The translations under genes were made by a program, and so were the position numbers. From positions 59,068 to 123,067 of IMG/VR virus record IMGVR_UViG_3300042882_001139: a stretch of DNA of 64,000 nucleotides. One strand, given 5' to 3'. The first letter of the stretch is position 1. Each line of letters begins with the position of its first letter. Below are positions 51,780-59,633 of this stretch, piece after piece. The notes under the pieces were generated by a model that was not told the DNA's origin, made no database searches, and worked only from the letters and a program-made list of their open reading frames with translations. The stretch comes from a virus.

Positions 51780-53129
51780 ATGAAAGGACACGCAAAGCAC
51801 GTGGACGCTATTAACGACGAAAACGACGACAACATCATCCCGCACGAAGAAAGCACGTCCTCGGACGAGCACGAGTCCGAAGGCACGGCAACAAAGTCGC
51901 GACCGTTTACCGTTGCGACTAGAAACACCAAGCAGAAGTATACGTTCAAGAACTTTACTTCTGCCCGCCAAGGCCCGGACATGTTCACCGAGAGCGAAGG
52001 ATCGCTCAAGGAAAAAAGCGACCTGTACGACATGGTTGCTTACGAACTGGAAGAACTTAACGAAGCGCTGCTTAAGTTAGAGAAAGAGCAGGGCATCAAA
52101 ACCAACGGCGGCACAATTATTGGGCTTGTGCCAATCAGTTTCATTACAGTCGATGAGGCTTGGTGCCGGCAACGAAAAGTTGACTGGAATCACGTCGCAC
52201 AGATCGTGGTGGACTTTAACCCAGGCTCGCTGTCGCTGCCGAAGATTACGTTCCGTAAGGTTTTTGCGGCAAACGGAAAACTGCAGTCCGTAGTTATTTC
52301 TTTAACGGACGGCGTACACCGCACCGTAGCGTTAAAGGAACTGGGCTTCACGCATGTACGGGCCACCGTGCTCATCGTGGAAGAAATGCGCGACGAAGCA
52401 CAGATCTACAAGGACGAAAACTACAACCGCCGTGCTCACGCAAAGCGAGATATTTATCGGGCCCGCATCGCCGAGAAGGACGAGCGGCTTGAGGAAATCG
52501 TGAAGCTGGTGGAGCATCACGGGTTCAAGTTTTCCACGCACGCCGGCACTCGCAGTAGCCGCTTCGAGATTACGGCGATCCAGACGGTCGAAAAGCTCTA
52601 TTACCGTTACGGGCCGGAAGTGCTCGGGCGTGTGCTAGAGTTGCTTGGCGATCCGGCCTACCCCGAGTGGAACGGCCATACGTCGGCAATCACGGCTGAC
52701 TCGCTGGCCGGCTGGTGCATGTACGTCGACGTGTTTGAGCGGCCTGGGTTTATTCACAGCAGCATGACCGGGCATCTGCTGAAGACCACACCGCCTGAGC
52801 TGATCGAGAATCTCGCGTCAGACATTAGCCGTGAAGCGTGCGACGGGCTGATGGGCTTTGAAGTATGCCCCGGCTCAAAGGGCTTTACGTCGCAAGAGGC
52901 TCGGTTCGTCAAGAACTGCTGTGCGGTTGTGAAGATGGTCAAGGAGTTGTTCAAGCCGGCTAGGCGGCCGTCTGAAAACTTCTCCCCGAAGTTCAAGGAC
53001 GCCCTGGACCTGTACTACTCCAAGGACGAGCACAAAGCGTCTGACCTCATGCACCTGCGGAAGTTCTTTGCTAAGAAAAAGATGGCGGATTACTGGTTTG
53101 CCAAAACCCACTCCGACATCGTGCGTTGA
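51780..53129 (+). CDS. ParB-like protein (DUF6551-type)
   Basis: A 449-residue protein. The acidic N-terminal 40 residues lead to a ParB/Srx-like core with VVDFNPGSLSLPKITFRK and a DGVHR motif (residues 177-181). The C-terminal half is helical. ParB-like enzymes of this class bind nucleotides or DNA. The ATG at 51780 has no ribosome site. A GTG at 51699 in frame would add CARCGR...GHAKH, a possible Cys/His finger, so the start is unsure. Codons end in G/C. Confidence 0.6.
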   Translation: MKGHAKHVDAINDENDDNIIPHEESTSSDEHESEGTATKSRPFTVATRNTKQKYTFKNFTSARQGPDMFTESEGSLKEKSDLYDMVAYELEELNEALLKLEKEQGIKTNGGTIIGLVPISFITVDEAWCRQRKVDWNHVAQIVVDFNPGSLSLPKITFRKVFAANGKLQSVVISLTDGVHRTVALKELGFTHVRATVLIVEEMRDEAQIYKDENYNRRAHAKRDIYRARIAEKDERLEEIVKLVEHHGFKFSTHAGTRSSRFEITAIQTVEKLYYRYGPEVLGRVLELLGDPAYPEWNGHTSAITADSLAGWCMYVDVFERPGFIHSSMTGHLLKTTPPELIENLASDISREACDGLMGFEVCPGSKGFTSQEARFVKNCCAVVKMVKELFKPARRPSENFSPKFKDALDLYYSKDEHKASDLMHLRKFFAKKKMADYWFAKTHSDIVR

Positions 53130-53180
53130 TTTTTGTCGATATTACGCCGCTATGTAGCGGTATTCCTTGGAGAAAAGAGA

Positions 53181-54104
53181 ATGGTCGCAACAACTGCTCG
53201 GTTAAAGTCGTCGCCCGTTGTCCACTCAAAAATACTGGGTGTTAATACTCGGGTTGAGAATATAGACCTAACAACGGTGCAATTTTGCAGGGATTATATC
53301 TTTGACGACAAACATCCAACAAGAATTGGAAAAGTGTATCAGCGGGTTTTAAAACCCAAAGTGATTAACGAGATCGTAGCGAACTATTGTCCGGTGTCGT
53401 TCGGCGCACCGATTATCGGCGTACGGGAGGATGGGACACGGTGGGGTGTTGACGGTCAACAGCGCATTACGGCCAAACAAATTATGGCTGAAAAAGACCC
53501 AGAAAACGCCGACGAGCACAACATGGCGCGTTGCATTATGTTTGAGTCGAAAGGGGTTGCTCATGAAGCCGAGGTCTTTGTCCGCATAAATAAAAACCGG
53601 GTTAACGTCGGGGCTCAGGAGTTGTTTATTGCCGACTTGGCAAAAAAAGACCCGCACGCCATATCGGTGCTCAAGACTGTGCGTAGTTGTGGCTTTGATT
53701 TTACATGCCTGTCGAACAAGACGGGCTACCCGAATTTTCGGGCCGTGAAGGCGGTGCAAAACATCGTCAGCGACGGCGGGATTGCACAACTTAAAACCGT
53801 CTTAGATCTCATTCACGACGCGTGGCCCGGAAAAAAAGAAGCACTGCAGGACGATATTCCGCGCGGGCTGTCGTACTTCTTGACAGTTTTTGATGACCGC
53901 GTAAACCTGCATCACCTTTTAAAAAGAATGAAACGAGTTACGCCCGAAAAGGTGGTCGACGCTATCGAGGGGCAGTCAAAGACAAGCCTAAGAAAACTGA
54001 AAAGCGGCGACCGTTACAAAGTAGCGGCGAAGTGTTTTCTTGACTTGTACAACAACCGCGTCGGTAGCAAAAAGTTTTTAACGGGCAATATTCCAGGTCT
54101 TTGA
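53181..54104 (+). CDS. ParB/DGQHR-like protein
   Basis: A 307-residue protein with GGAG eight bases before the ATG. RTRWGVDGQQR-type residues 85-95 (DGQQR at 91-95) define the catalytic-like loop of DGQHR/ParB-fold proteins. The segment EVFVRINKNRVNV follows. It forms a tandem with the previous gene and precedes a methyltransferase. It may sense or bind DNA; whether it acts in partition, modification or as a nuclease cannot be read. Confidence 0.65.
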   Translation: MVATTARLKSSPVVHSKILGVNTRVENIDLTTVQFCRDYIFDDKHPTRIGKVYQRVLKPKVINEIVANYCPVSFGAPIIGVREDGTRWGVDGQQRITAKQIMAEKDPENADEHNMARCIMFESKGVAHEAEVFVRINKNRVNVGAQELFIADLAKKDPHAISVLKTVRSCGFDFTCLSNKTGYPNFRAVKAVQNIVSDGGIAQLKTVLDLIHDAWPGKKEALQDDIPRGLSYFLTVFDDRVNLHHLLKRMKRVTPEKVVDAIEGQSKTSLRKLKSGDRYKVAAKCFLDLYNNRVGSKKFLTGNIPGL

Positions 54105-54121
54105 GTAAAAAGGATAGTGTT

Positions 54122-54502
54122 GTGTCTACCAAGAAAAAGTTAACTAAAGCCGAACGTGAAGCTAGTTTAACGTTGATGCGTAAGCATATTGACGCCGTTG
54201 CCAGTGCAATGGGCGCCAATACGCTGCTCGAAGTCGGCATTGCTGACAACGACAAGTTATTTGACGTCTTAACCGGCGTTGAACTTCTTTACGCGGCTGG
54301 TCCGGCGGTCCCCAGCGATCACTGGCCGTATACGCCGTTGATGGATAGGACCGTCAATCACCTAAACTCAATGCACAACCTGCATATGACGGGTTTTCAC
54401 GTCTGGCAGTTGTTGCACAGGAGCCGAAAGCACGGTACGCTGCCGCATTCGGGGGCCGCTGGTCGGCGCCCGTTCGCTACCGGAACCAAATTCACCCGGT
54501 AG
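54122..54502 (+). CDS. Small basic protein before the methyltransferase
   Basis: A 126-residue protein. GTG at 54122 with AAGGA upstream is preferred over the TTG at 54101. The head is Lys-rich (TKKKLTKAEREASL), the middle is a helical domain and the tail is basic (GAAGRRPFATGTKF). It might bind DNA next to the methylase, but this is a guess. Confidence 0.5.
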   Translation: MSTKKKLTKAEREASLTLMRKHIDAVASAMGANTLLEVGIADNDKLFDVLTGVELLYAAGPAVPSDHWPYTPLMDRTVNHLNSMHNLHMTGFHVWQLLHRSRKHGTLPHSGAAGRRPFATGTKFTR

Positions 54503-54523
54503 TACCTATGCAAGGAAGCACCC

Positions 54524-55528
54524 GTGATCACTATCGAGCCGAAGAAAAGGTTTCTGCGTAACGCTACGTTTATAGACCTTTTTGCCGGGATCGGTGGTTT
54601 TCGATTCGCCTTGGAGTCGTTTGGTGGGAAGTGTGTATTTTCTTCTGACATCGACGCCAACGCCCGGGAAGTGTATTTAAACAATTTCGGTGAGTGCCCG
54701 TCGGGCGATATCACCAAGATTGCGGCCAAGGAAATCCCAGCACACGATATCCTGTGTGCTGGGTTTCCTTGCCAGCCGTTCTCTATTGCAGGCCAACAAG
54801 AAGGCTTTGCAGATCTGACCCGCGGCACACTCTTTCACGAGATAGTGCGCGTAGCCAAGCACCACAAGCCCCGCTTGCTGTTGCTGGAAAACGTCAAGAA
54901 CCTTGCGGCCCACGACAACGGCCGCACGCTGACCACGATCCTCAACACGCTGGTTGGCATTGGGTACGACGTAACGTGGCGCGTGTTAAACGCCAGCCAT
55001 TACGGCGTCCCGCAAAAACGAGAACGTATTTACATCCTGGGCTTCGACCGAAAGCGCCCGTTCCGGTGCCATCGTTACGAATGGCCAGAACCTGTTAATA
55101 AAACAATTCGAGTCCGCGACATCCTACAGCCCGCAAAGTTTCCGGGCGTAGAAGACATGCATATTGACGAGGTTAAATACCCGCCAGTCGTCAACGTGCT
55201 TACCAAGGTAAAACCCGGCACCCCAAAACCCGTCAGGATCGGCCAGGTTGGCCTAGGGCGGCAGGGAGAGCGGATATACCATGTGGACGGCCACGCGGTC
55301 ACCATATCGGCCTCTGGCGGCGGCGTAGGGGCCAAGACGGGCATGTATTACGCTCACAAGGCTGTCCGCCGGCTGACGCCCCGCGAGTGTGCCCGCCTCA
55401 ACGGATTCCCAGAAACATTCGAGCCTCACGCCCGCACTACCGAAGCCATAAAACAATTTGGCAATAGCGTCGTTATTGACGTCATACAGCACATCGTACA
55501 AAACGCACAAGGAATGTTCGATGAGTAA
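54524..55528 (+). CDS. DNA cytosine C5 methyltransferase (Dcm-like)
   Basis: A 334-residue enzyme with all major motifs: I FIDLFAGIGGFR (about 16-27), IV GFPCQPFS (Cys83), VI LLLENVKNL (ENV at 122-124), VIII QKRERIYILGF, and X QFGNSVV (about 315-321). It transfers a methyl group from S-adenosylmethionine to cytosine in DNA. The length matches stand-alone C5 methylases. No matching restriction enzyme is seen, so it probably protects phage DNA. Confidence 0.9.
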   Translation: MITIEPKKRFLRNATFIDLFAGIGGFRFALESFGGKCVFSSDIDANAREVYLNNFGECPSGDITKIAAKEIPAHDILCAGFPCQPFSIAGQQEGFADLTRGTLFHEIVRVAKHHKPRLLLLENVKNLAAHDNGRTLTTILNTLVGIGYDVTWRVLNASHYGVPQKRERIYILGFDRKRPFRCHRYEWPEPVNKTIRVRDILQPAKFPGVEDMHIDEVKYPPVVNVLTKVKPGTPKPVRIGQVGLGRQGERIYHVDGHAVTISASGGGVGAKTGMYYAHKAVRRLTPRECARLNGFPETFEPHARTTEAIKQFGNSVVIDVIQHIVQNAQGMFDE

Positions 55529-56021
55529 AATTCCCGACTACTATCAAGTCAAGTTTCAATTGCCGGGTGTTGCCGGTCACACGGTGTACGGCATTCTGGA
55601 TCGCTACGGCGGTGCAGCGATTGCAAACTACAACGACCATAAATTGTTGACAATTTCAGACGCTATTACCGGCAAGACGTATCTTGTAAAAGAAACAGAC
55701 GTCCGTGAAATCCCTACGAGTTTTGGCAGCGAATACGACAACTACGTAAACAATGAAGCCGAAGCGGCACGGACGTTGTCGGACGCACTTCCCGACGGGC
55801 TGTTCGTCGGCAAACTTTTTAGTATCCCGCGGGGCGACGGCTACGCGTGGTATGTCGTTACCAAAGTCAACAAAAAGACTGTCGTAATCGCCTGGCGCGG
55901 CTACAGCCTCGATCGCTGGTTTGACCCGCTGCTGGGTTATGGCGGGAAATTCGACCGGGCCCTTATTGAGCCTTATGTTTTGCGGCGTGATGCTGTCCGC
56001 AAGCTATTTGCCAAATGCTAA
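55521..56021 (+). CDS. Unknown protein with Trp/Tyr-rich beta domain
   Basis: A 166-residue protein that overlaps the methylase stop by 8 bases. Several strands rich in Tyr and Val, with WYVVTKVNKKTVVIAWRGYS near residue 115, suggest a small beta-barrel. It ends in the overlap with the next gene. No family is recognised. Confidence 0.5.
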   Translation: MSKIPDYYQVKFQLPGVAGHTVYGILDRYGGAAIANYNDHKLLTISDAITGKTYLVKETDVREIPTSFGSEYDNYVNNEAEAARTLSDALPDGLFVGKLFSIPRGDGYAWYVVTKVNKKTVVIAWRGYSLDRWFDPLLGYGGKFDRALIEPYVLRRDAVRKLFAKC

Positions 56022-56356
56022 GAATAATTAACGACTATTGGCCGACCAGCATCAAGTGGTACTGGCCTATTGCGTTTGTCGGTTTCCGTACGTACGGCGA
56101 TGTGCGTGAGTACGGGTTTCGATTTCAACCGACCACAGAATGCACGTATTACACGTACGAATGGGGCTGGGGATTCTCGTTTGTAATCCTCGGCGCCGGA
56201 TTTGAAGCCGTGTTTTTACCGTTTCACAAAGAGGAACAAAATGCCCACGAAGGCAAAAAAGAAGAAAGCCAGCCCCAAGCGGGTGGCCAAAAAGGCGGCC
56301 GTAAAAAAGCCAGCAAAAAAGCCGATCGACGTCGCGGCCGAGGTCGCAAGGCGTAA
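56015..56356 (+). CDS. Aromatic-rich small protein, unknown
   Basis: A 113-residue protein. The first 70 residues hold many Tyr, Trp, Phe and Gly (YTYEWGWGFSF), like an exposed beta surface. The last 45 residues are Lys/Arg/Gly/Gln-rich and are encoded within the overlap with the next gene. It is not recognised. That tail may be only a by-product of the overlap. Confidence 0.45.
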   Translation: MLRIINDYWPTSIKWYWPIAFVGFRTYGDVREYGFRFQPTTECTYYTYEWGWGFSFVILGAGFEAVFLPFHKEEQNAHEGKKEESQPQAGGQKGGRKKASKKADRRRGRGRKA

Positions 56357-56906
56357 TAGACTGTTCGCAAAAGCCACGCCGGCTGGAAAGCGTGTGCTGA
56401 TCGCTGAAGACATCATTGCTCAGATCAAAGCCAAGCGGTTCAGGCCCAAGGCTGGCGTCTGGGTAAATCCCGTCAACGAAAAGAACACAGAGAACATAGA
56501 ACTGGATATCAAGTTCAACGGCACAGCGCCGGTCCGGGAATTATTCCTGGAAAAGAAGATCCCGGCCTGTGAGTGCTGTGCCCTTGGGGCGCTGTTTATG
56601 AGCTGCACGCTCTACAACAATCAAACAACCGTAAATGATTTCACGAAAGAGGTCATTCTTGACTTTCAAGAAACAGTTGAGGACGGTAAGTTTACAAACG
56701 GGCTGACCGGCTTCTTCTCGCGTGCGCAGTTGAAGCTGATCGAGATTGCGTTTGAAGGCGGTTACGGTGCATTTGATACAGATAGAATGTCCAATACGAA
56801 AGCCCTTAGAGTCGTTTCCTGGGAAGAAAAGCTCCCTGACGACCAAAAGCGCCTTGTTGCGATCATGAATAACATCATCAACAACAAGGGCACGTTCGTC
56901 CCTTAA
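56241..56906 (+). CDS. Conserved phage protein with CxxC-ALG motif and Lys-rich head
   Basis: A 221-residue protein. The first 35 residues are Lys/Ala-rich, encoded inside the previous gene's frame. The core contains EDIIAQIKAKRF and a CECCALGALF motif (about residues 113-122), with long helices after it. Similar CxxCALGxLF proteins occur in other environmental phages as I recall; the role is unknown. The 116-base overlap with the upstream frame is unusually long. Confidence 0.6.
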   Translation: MPTKAKKKKASPKRVAKKAAVKKPAKKPIDVAAEVARRNRLFAKATPAGKRVLIAEDIIAQIKAKRFRPKAGVWVNPVNEKNTENIELDIKFNGTAPVRELFLEKKIPACECCALGALFMSCTLYNNQTTVNDFTKEVILDFQETVEDGKFTNGLTGFFSRAQLKLIEIAFEGGYGAFDTDRMSNTKALRVVSWEEKLPDDQKRLVAIMNNIINNKGTFVP

Positions 56907-56957
56907 TTCACAGTGCTCGTTACGCAGCCTCTTAATCCGGTAAAGCGTGACTCACTT

Positions 56958-57068
56958 GTCTGTTATACGTGCTGGCCTAAGTCACCAGAAAACAGACTAA
57001 CATCCCGGGCTTAGTGCCGCTGTGGGCTCATAATCCACGGCGTATCTGCGCAAATCGGATGGCGGGAT
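56958..57068 (+). ncRNA. Structured RNA region with tRNA-like element
   Basis: GTCTGTT (56958-56964) pairs with AACAGAC (56991-56997), with CTGG/CCAG inside. At 57003-57068 a tRNA-like fold follows. TCCCG pairs with CGGGA, the anticodon arm is GTGGG-CTCATAA-TCCAC (anticodon CAT at 57029-57031), and the T-arm is ATCTG-CGCAAAT-CGGAT. The D-arm is too short and the T-loop is atypical, so it is probably a decayed tRNA or a tRNA-shaped RNA, not a working one. Confidence 0.35.
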
Positions 57069-57092
57069 CTCAAGGAAGAGTGCATTTAACGA

Positions 57093-57101
57093 TGCTATAA
57101 T
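57093..57101 (+). promoter_or_regulatory. Extended -10 promoter
   Basis: TG-C-TATAAT (57093-57101) is a perfect extended -10 element 39 bases before the next start. No clear -35 is present, which extended -10 promoters do not need. It probably drives the genes from 57140 rightward and is the best promoter in the window. Confidence 0.55.
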
Positions 57102-57139
57102 TGTGCCAGAACAACTGGCCTATGTAAACAGGATTTACA

Positions 57140-57439
57140 ATGATTGACACAATTTATCACTGGCAGAACGCCTTTTTATTTTGGGTCGCCACACTTTGCG
57201 GAGTACATCATGAAACCGTCAGCAAACACGTCTCAGTCTGCGTTTGCCTTAGTGTTCTTGCGTTGCTTGGTACTGTTATTTACCAAAAACGACAAGTAAA
57301 CAATTTGCTTAAACAGCCGGTACGTATAGCGCTTACACCCGCAGAATTATTGCGGGCAAGTCTGTTAAATCAACAACGCGATCAAAAGTATGGCGGCTAC
57401 AAAGTCAGCAAAAAGTCGACAAAAATCTGTAAAAATTAG
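57140..57439 (+). CDS. Small membrane protein
   Basis: A 99-residue protein with AGGA before the ATG. A hydrophobic stretch at about residues 28-50 (VSVCVCLSVLALLGTVIY) is a membrane helix, with three Cys near it. The C-terminal part is basic. It is the first gene after a consensus promoter and overlaps the next gene by 50 bases. The role is unknown. Confidence 0.55.
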   Translation: MIDTIYHWQNAFLFWVATLCGVHHETVSKHVSVCVCLSVLALLGTVIYQKRQVNNLLKQPVRIALTPAELLRASLLNQQRDQKYGGYKVSKKSTKICKN

Positions 57440-57839
57440 CACATGGAAACAAGCGGCAAAACTAAAATTGCTGCGCGTCTCACCGCTTACAGGGCAGTTA
57501 GAAGAACTAGAACGCGGTGTAAATTTCTTTGTGCTAATGATCGAAAAACTTGGCGGAAAACCACAATTCAGCTGCGAAGGACACCCAAATGGTTTTTACG
57601 TATTGTTCACAGGTAGTTACAAGCTAGCCCAGCAGATTAAAGCCTGTGGATTTTTTACTGTAGAAATAGAGGGCACCAATAGGTGGAGTATTCGAATGAA
57701 TTATCCCGTTATAGAAACACAACACCACAGAGTTTTAACTTGGGCAGCAGAAAGTTGGAATAGATCTTTTGGACCAATGACCGTCAAAACAAATCTGTTG
57801 AACCAAAAATCAGTCACTACCGTGCTTGAAAATGTTTAG
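57390..57839 (+). CDS. Small protein with EGHPNGFYV motif
   Basis: A 149-residue protein with a Lys/Ser-rich head and a compact domain that includes FSCEGHPNGFYVLF (about residues 58-71), a stretch I recall from phage proteins of unknown function. The rest is mixed alpha/beta. It ends before a 235-base non-coding leader. Confidence 0.55.
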   Translation: MAATKSAKSRQKSVKISTWKQAAKLKLLRVSPLTGQLEELERGVNFFVLMIEKLGGKPQFSCEGHPNGFYVLFTGSYKLAQQIKACGFFTVEIEGTNRWSIRMNYPVIETQHHRVLTWAAESWNRSFGPMTVKTNLLNQKSVTTVLENV

Positions 57840-58074
57840 TAACGTACACCCCGACTCAAAAAATCTTCACTACACTCCTTGTATTTCCGAAGGAAATACA
57901 CATGGATAGCGTACTTCGGACAAGATTTTTTTTGTGGCTTGTCAGATCTCATTGTGGTGCAATGGTTTGCGTCAAATTTTTGTCGCTCAAGGGGGTATGC
58001 AGTTTTGGGCCACTTGACGTTTTTGAGCGACTGGATATGCTTTCGTCCTCTCAACGACCGGCAAGGAGGCCAGT
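57840..58074 (+). promoter_or_regulatory. Structured leader of the SEC-C gene
   Basis: A 235-base stretch without a convincing gene; a 66-codon ORF at 57902 is not supported by its composition. It holds the perfect hairpin TGTATTTCC-GAA-GGAAATACA (57880-57900). It also has interlaced inverted repeats: CGTCAA (57970-57975) with TTGACG (58014-58019), and GTCGCTCAA (57982-57990) with TTGAGCGAC (58023-58031). The order 1-2-1'-2' would make a pseudoknot. It may control the next gene. Confidence 0.45.
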
Positions 58075-58581
58075 ATGGTTGCCAATCCCCGCGGCGGCAT
58101 GATCGTTCGTCGCAATGACCGTTGCCCCTGCAACAGCGGCAAGAAGTTCAAGTTCTGTTGCTCGCCAGAAGCGCCGGCAATAGTGCAGGCGGCCCCCCGA
58201 CGACCGCTGTTTATTGACTCTGGCGAGAGTCCTGTGCGCTGGGTAATTTGCGATCCAAGCGGCGTTCGTTTTTTTGCTGACAAAGACAATCGGGCATTGT
58301 TATTTGATACTTACGAAGACGCACTGCAGGTCGCCAGGCTTGAAGACTTTGCCGACCAAAACCCTGGCGAAATTAATGTGGCCGGAGTTGGCCCGACAAA
58401 ACTTGAATTGCTTAAGGAAAAAATTCCGTACGTTGAAGTTGATGTTGAAATAGCAACGCAGCTTGTGCGCGAGCGTATCGAGTACGGACGTGCTGGCGAG
58501 TTAACTCCGGCACAGGAAACGCTGGACGCCATTCAGGGCGGTCAGGAAACCACTAGCCAAGGAACAGGCGAAGACCATTGA
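58075..58581 (+). CDS. SEC-C zinc-motif protein
   Basis: A 168-residue protein with a perfect AAGGAGG before the ATG. The N-terminus is RNDRCPCNSGKKFKFCC (Cys17, 19, 28 and 29), the SEC-C zinc motif found at the end of SecA and in many small proteins that bind partners. The remaining alpha/beta domain is acidic. It overlaps the Rep-like gene by 4 bases, so the two are probably coupled. Confidence 0.75.
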   Translation: MVANPRGGMIVRRNDRCPCNSGKKFKFCCSPEAPAIVQAAPRRPLFIDSGESPVRWVICDPSGVRFFADKDNRALLFDTYEDALQVARLEDFADQNPGEINVAGVGPTKLELLKEKIPYVEVDVEIATQLVRERIEYGRAGELTPAQETLDAIQGGQETTSQGTGEDH

Positions 58582-59633
58582 CGTTTGAATTTGATTTCCC
58601 GCAATACGTCAAAAATTTTAGGTATCGTCGGTGGCGGATAGACAGGGCGGGCACACGCATCAGCAAAATTTTTGCTATGCACTTCGTGCTCGGAATGAAG
58701 AGCAAATCGCTTTTTACCCTGTCTCGTAGATTAAACCGATTTCGGCGGCTATGGATTTGGCGTCTGCAAGAGATGACCACCCGCGAAATGTGGTTGCCTA
58801 CAAAGCAGCGCTGGTTGTCGCCGTACGATCCAAATTTTGACTTGAAAAAGTTTAAGAGCGCGTATCGGCGGTGCATGTTTTGCCGGCCGTCGTGTGCTCA
58901 TTATCAGTCGCCTGATGGGCATCAGGTTGAGTTACGGCCGTGCTGGCGTACGCACATTTGTCCGTTTTGCACGGTCAACCTAGTAACGGCACACTATGTG
59001 TACGTCAAACACGCCATCAATAGGTTGTTAAAACATGATTCCAATTTTGTGGGCGTATGTCGCGTTGTTCGCTGGTATGTACCCGCTCCTGGTTTTAATC
59101 CAATACGTGGAACAGACCACAAGCAAATCCAAGAACACGCCCGGCTGCTGCGACGAGTGCTTGTTAAACAAAAACAAAACTACCGTCAATTAATTGATGG
59201 CAAAAAATTAGCACGATCGACGCGTGGATCATTGTGGCGGCTGGTTGTTATTCCTGACGCAGCAGGTTGGAACATTGAAGTGCGGCAGTTTTTCATTTGC
59301 CGGCCTAATATCCGATTGCCGGTTGTGCGTATTCGAGGTGCAAAAGTAACGTACTTAAAGAGCGTAAAATTGGACGCTACTCGGCCTGATTTCGCTACGG
59401 ACTTTTTCGAACTCTTCGGAGAGTTTTGCCGCTATCCTCTGGAGTTGCTTACTGGTTACGCGGAACTAACGTCGGCGTACCTGCATGCAGCACACGGTTT
59501 GCGGTTGGTGAGCGGCACAGGGTTGCTGGCAAAAACCGGCCGGGCACTCATACCATACATGCGCGAAATAAAAAACGATGCCCTCGCCAAAAAAACTCTC
59601 ACTGGCCCGGCAGGTGCAACGCCTGCTGTCTGA
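58578..59633 (+). CDS. Zinc-bearing Rep-like protein
   Basis: A 351-residue basic protein with a TTG start overlapping the previous stop. Residues about 98-132 carry CMFCRPSC, then ELRPCWRTHICPFC, a two-part Cys site. The C-terminal part has RYPLELLTGYAELTSAYLHAAHGLRLVSG, a pattern I remember from planctomycete plasmid- or phage-related replication-like proteins. A DNA-binding or replication role is likely; no HUH motif is visible, so the Rep call is tentative. It overlaps the next gene by 56 bases. Confidence 0.45.
   Translation: MTFEFDFPQYVKNFRYRRWRIDRAGTRISKIFAMHFVLGMKSKSLFTLSRRLNRFRRLWIWRLQEMTTREMWLPTKQRWLSPYDPNFDLKKFKSAYRRCMFCRPSCAHYQSPDGHQVELRPCWRTHICPFCTVNLVTAHYVYVKHAINRLLKHDSNFVGVCRVVRWYVPAPGFNPIRGTDHKQIQEHARLLRRVLVKQKQNYRQLIDGKKLARSTRGSLWRLVVIPDAAGWNIEVRQFFICRPNIRLPVVRIRGAKVTYLKSVKLDATRPDFATDFFELFGEFCRYPLELLTGYAELTSAYLHAAHGLRLVSGTGLLAKTGRALIPYMREIKNDALAKKTLTGPAGATPAV

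Noticed and set aside
57902-58102. 66-codon + strand ORF in the SEC-C leader, preceded by AAGGA
   Set aside because: Its composition looks random, it overlaps the SEC-C gene, and its ribosome site is locked in the 57880-57900 hairpin. The region is better explained as a structured leader.
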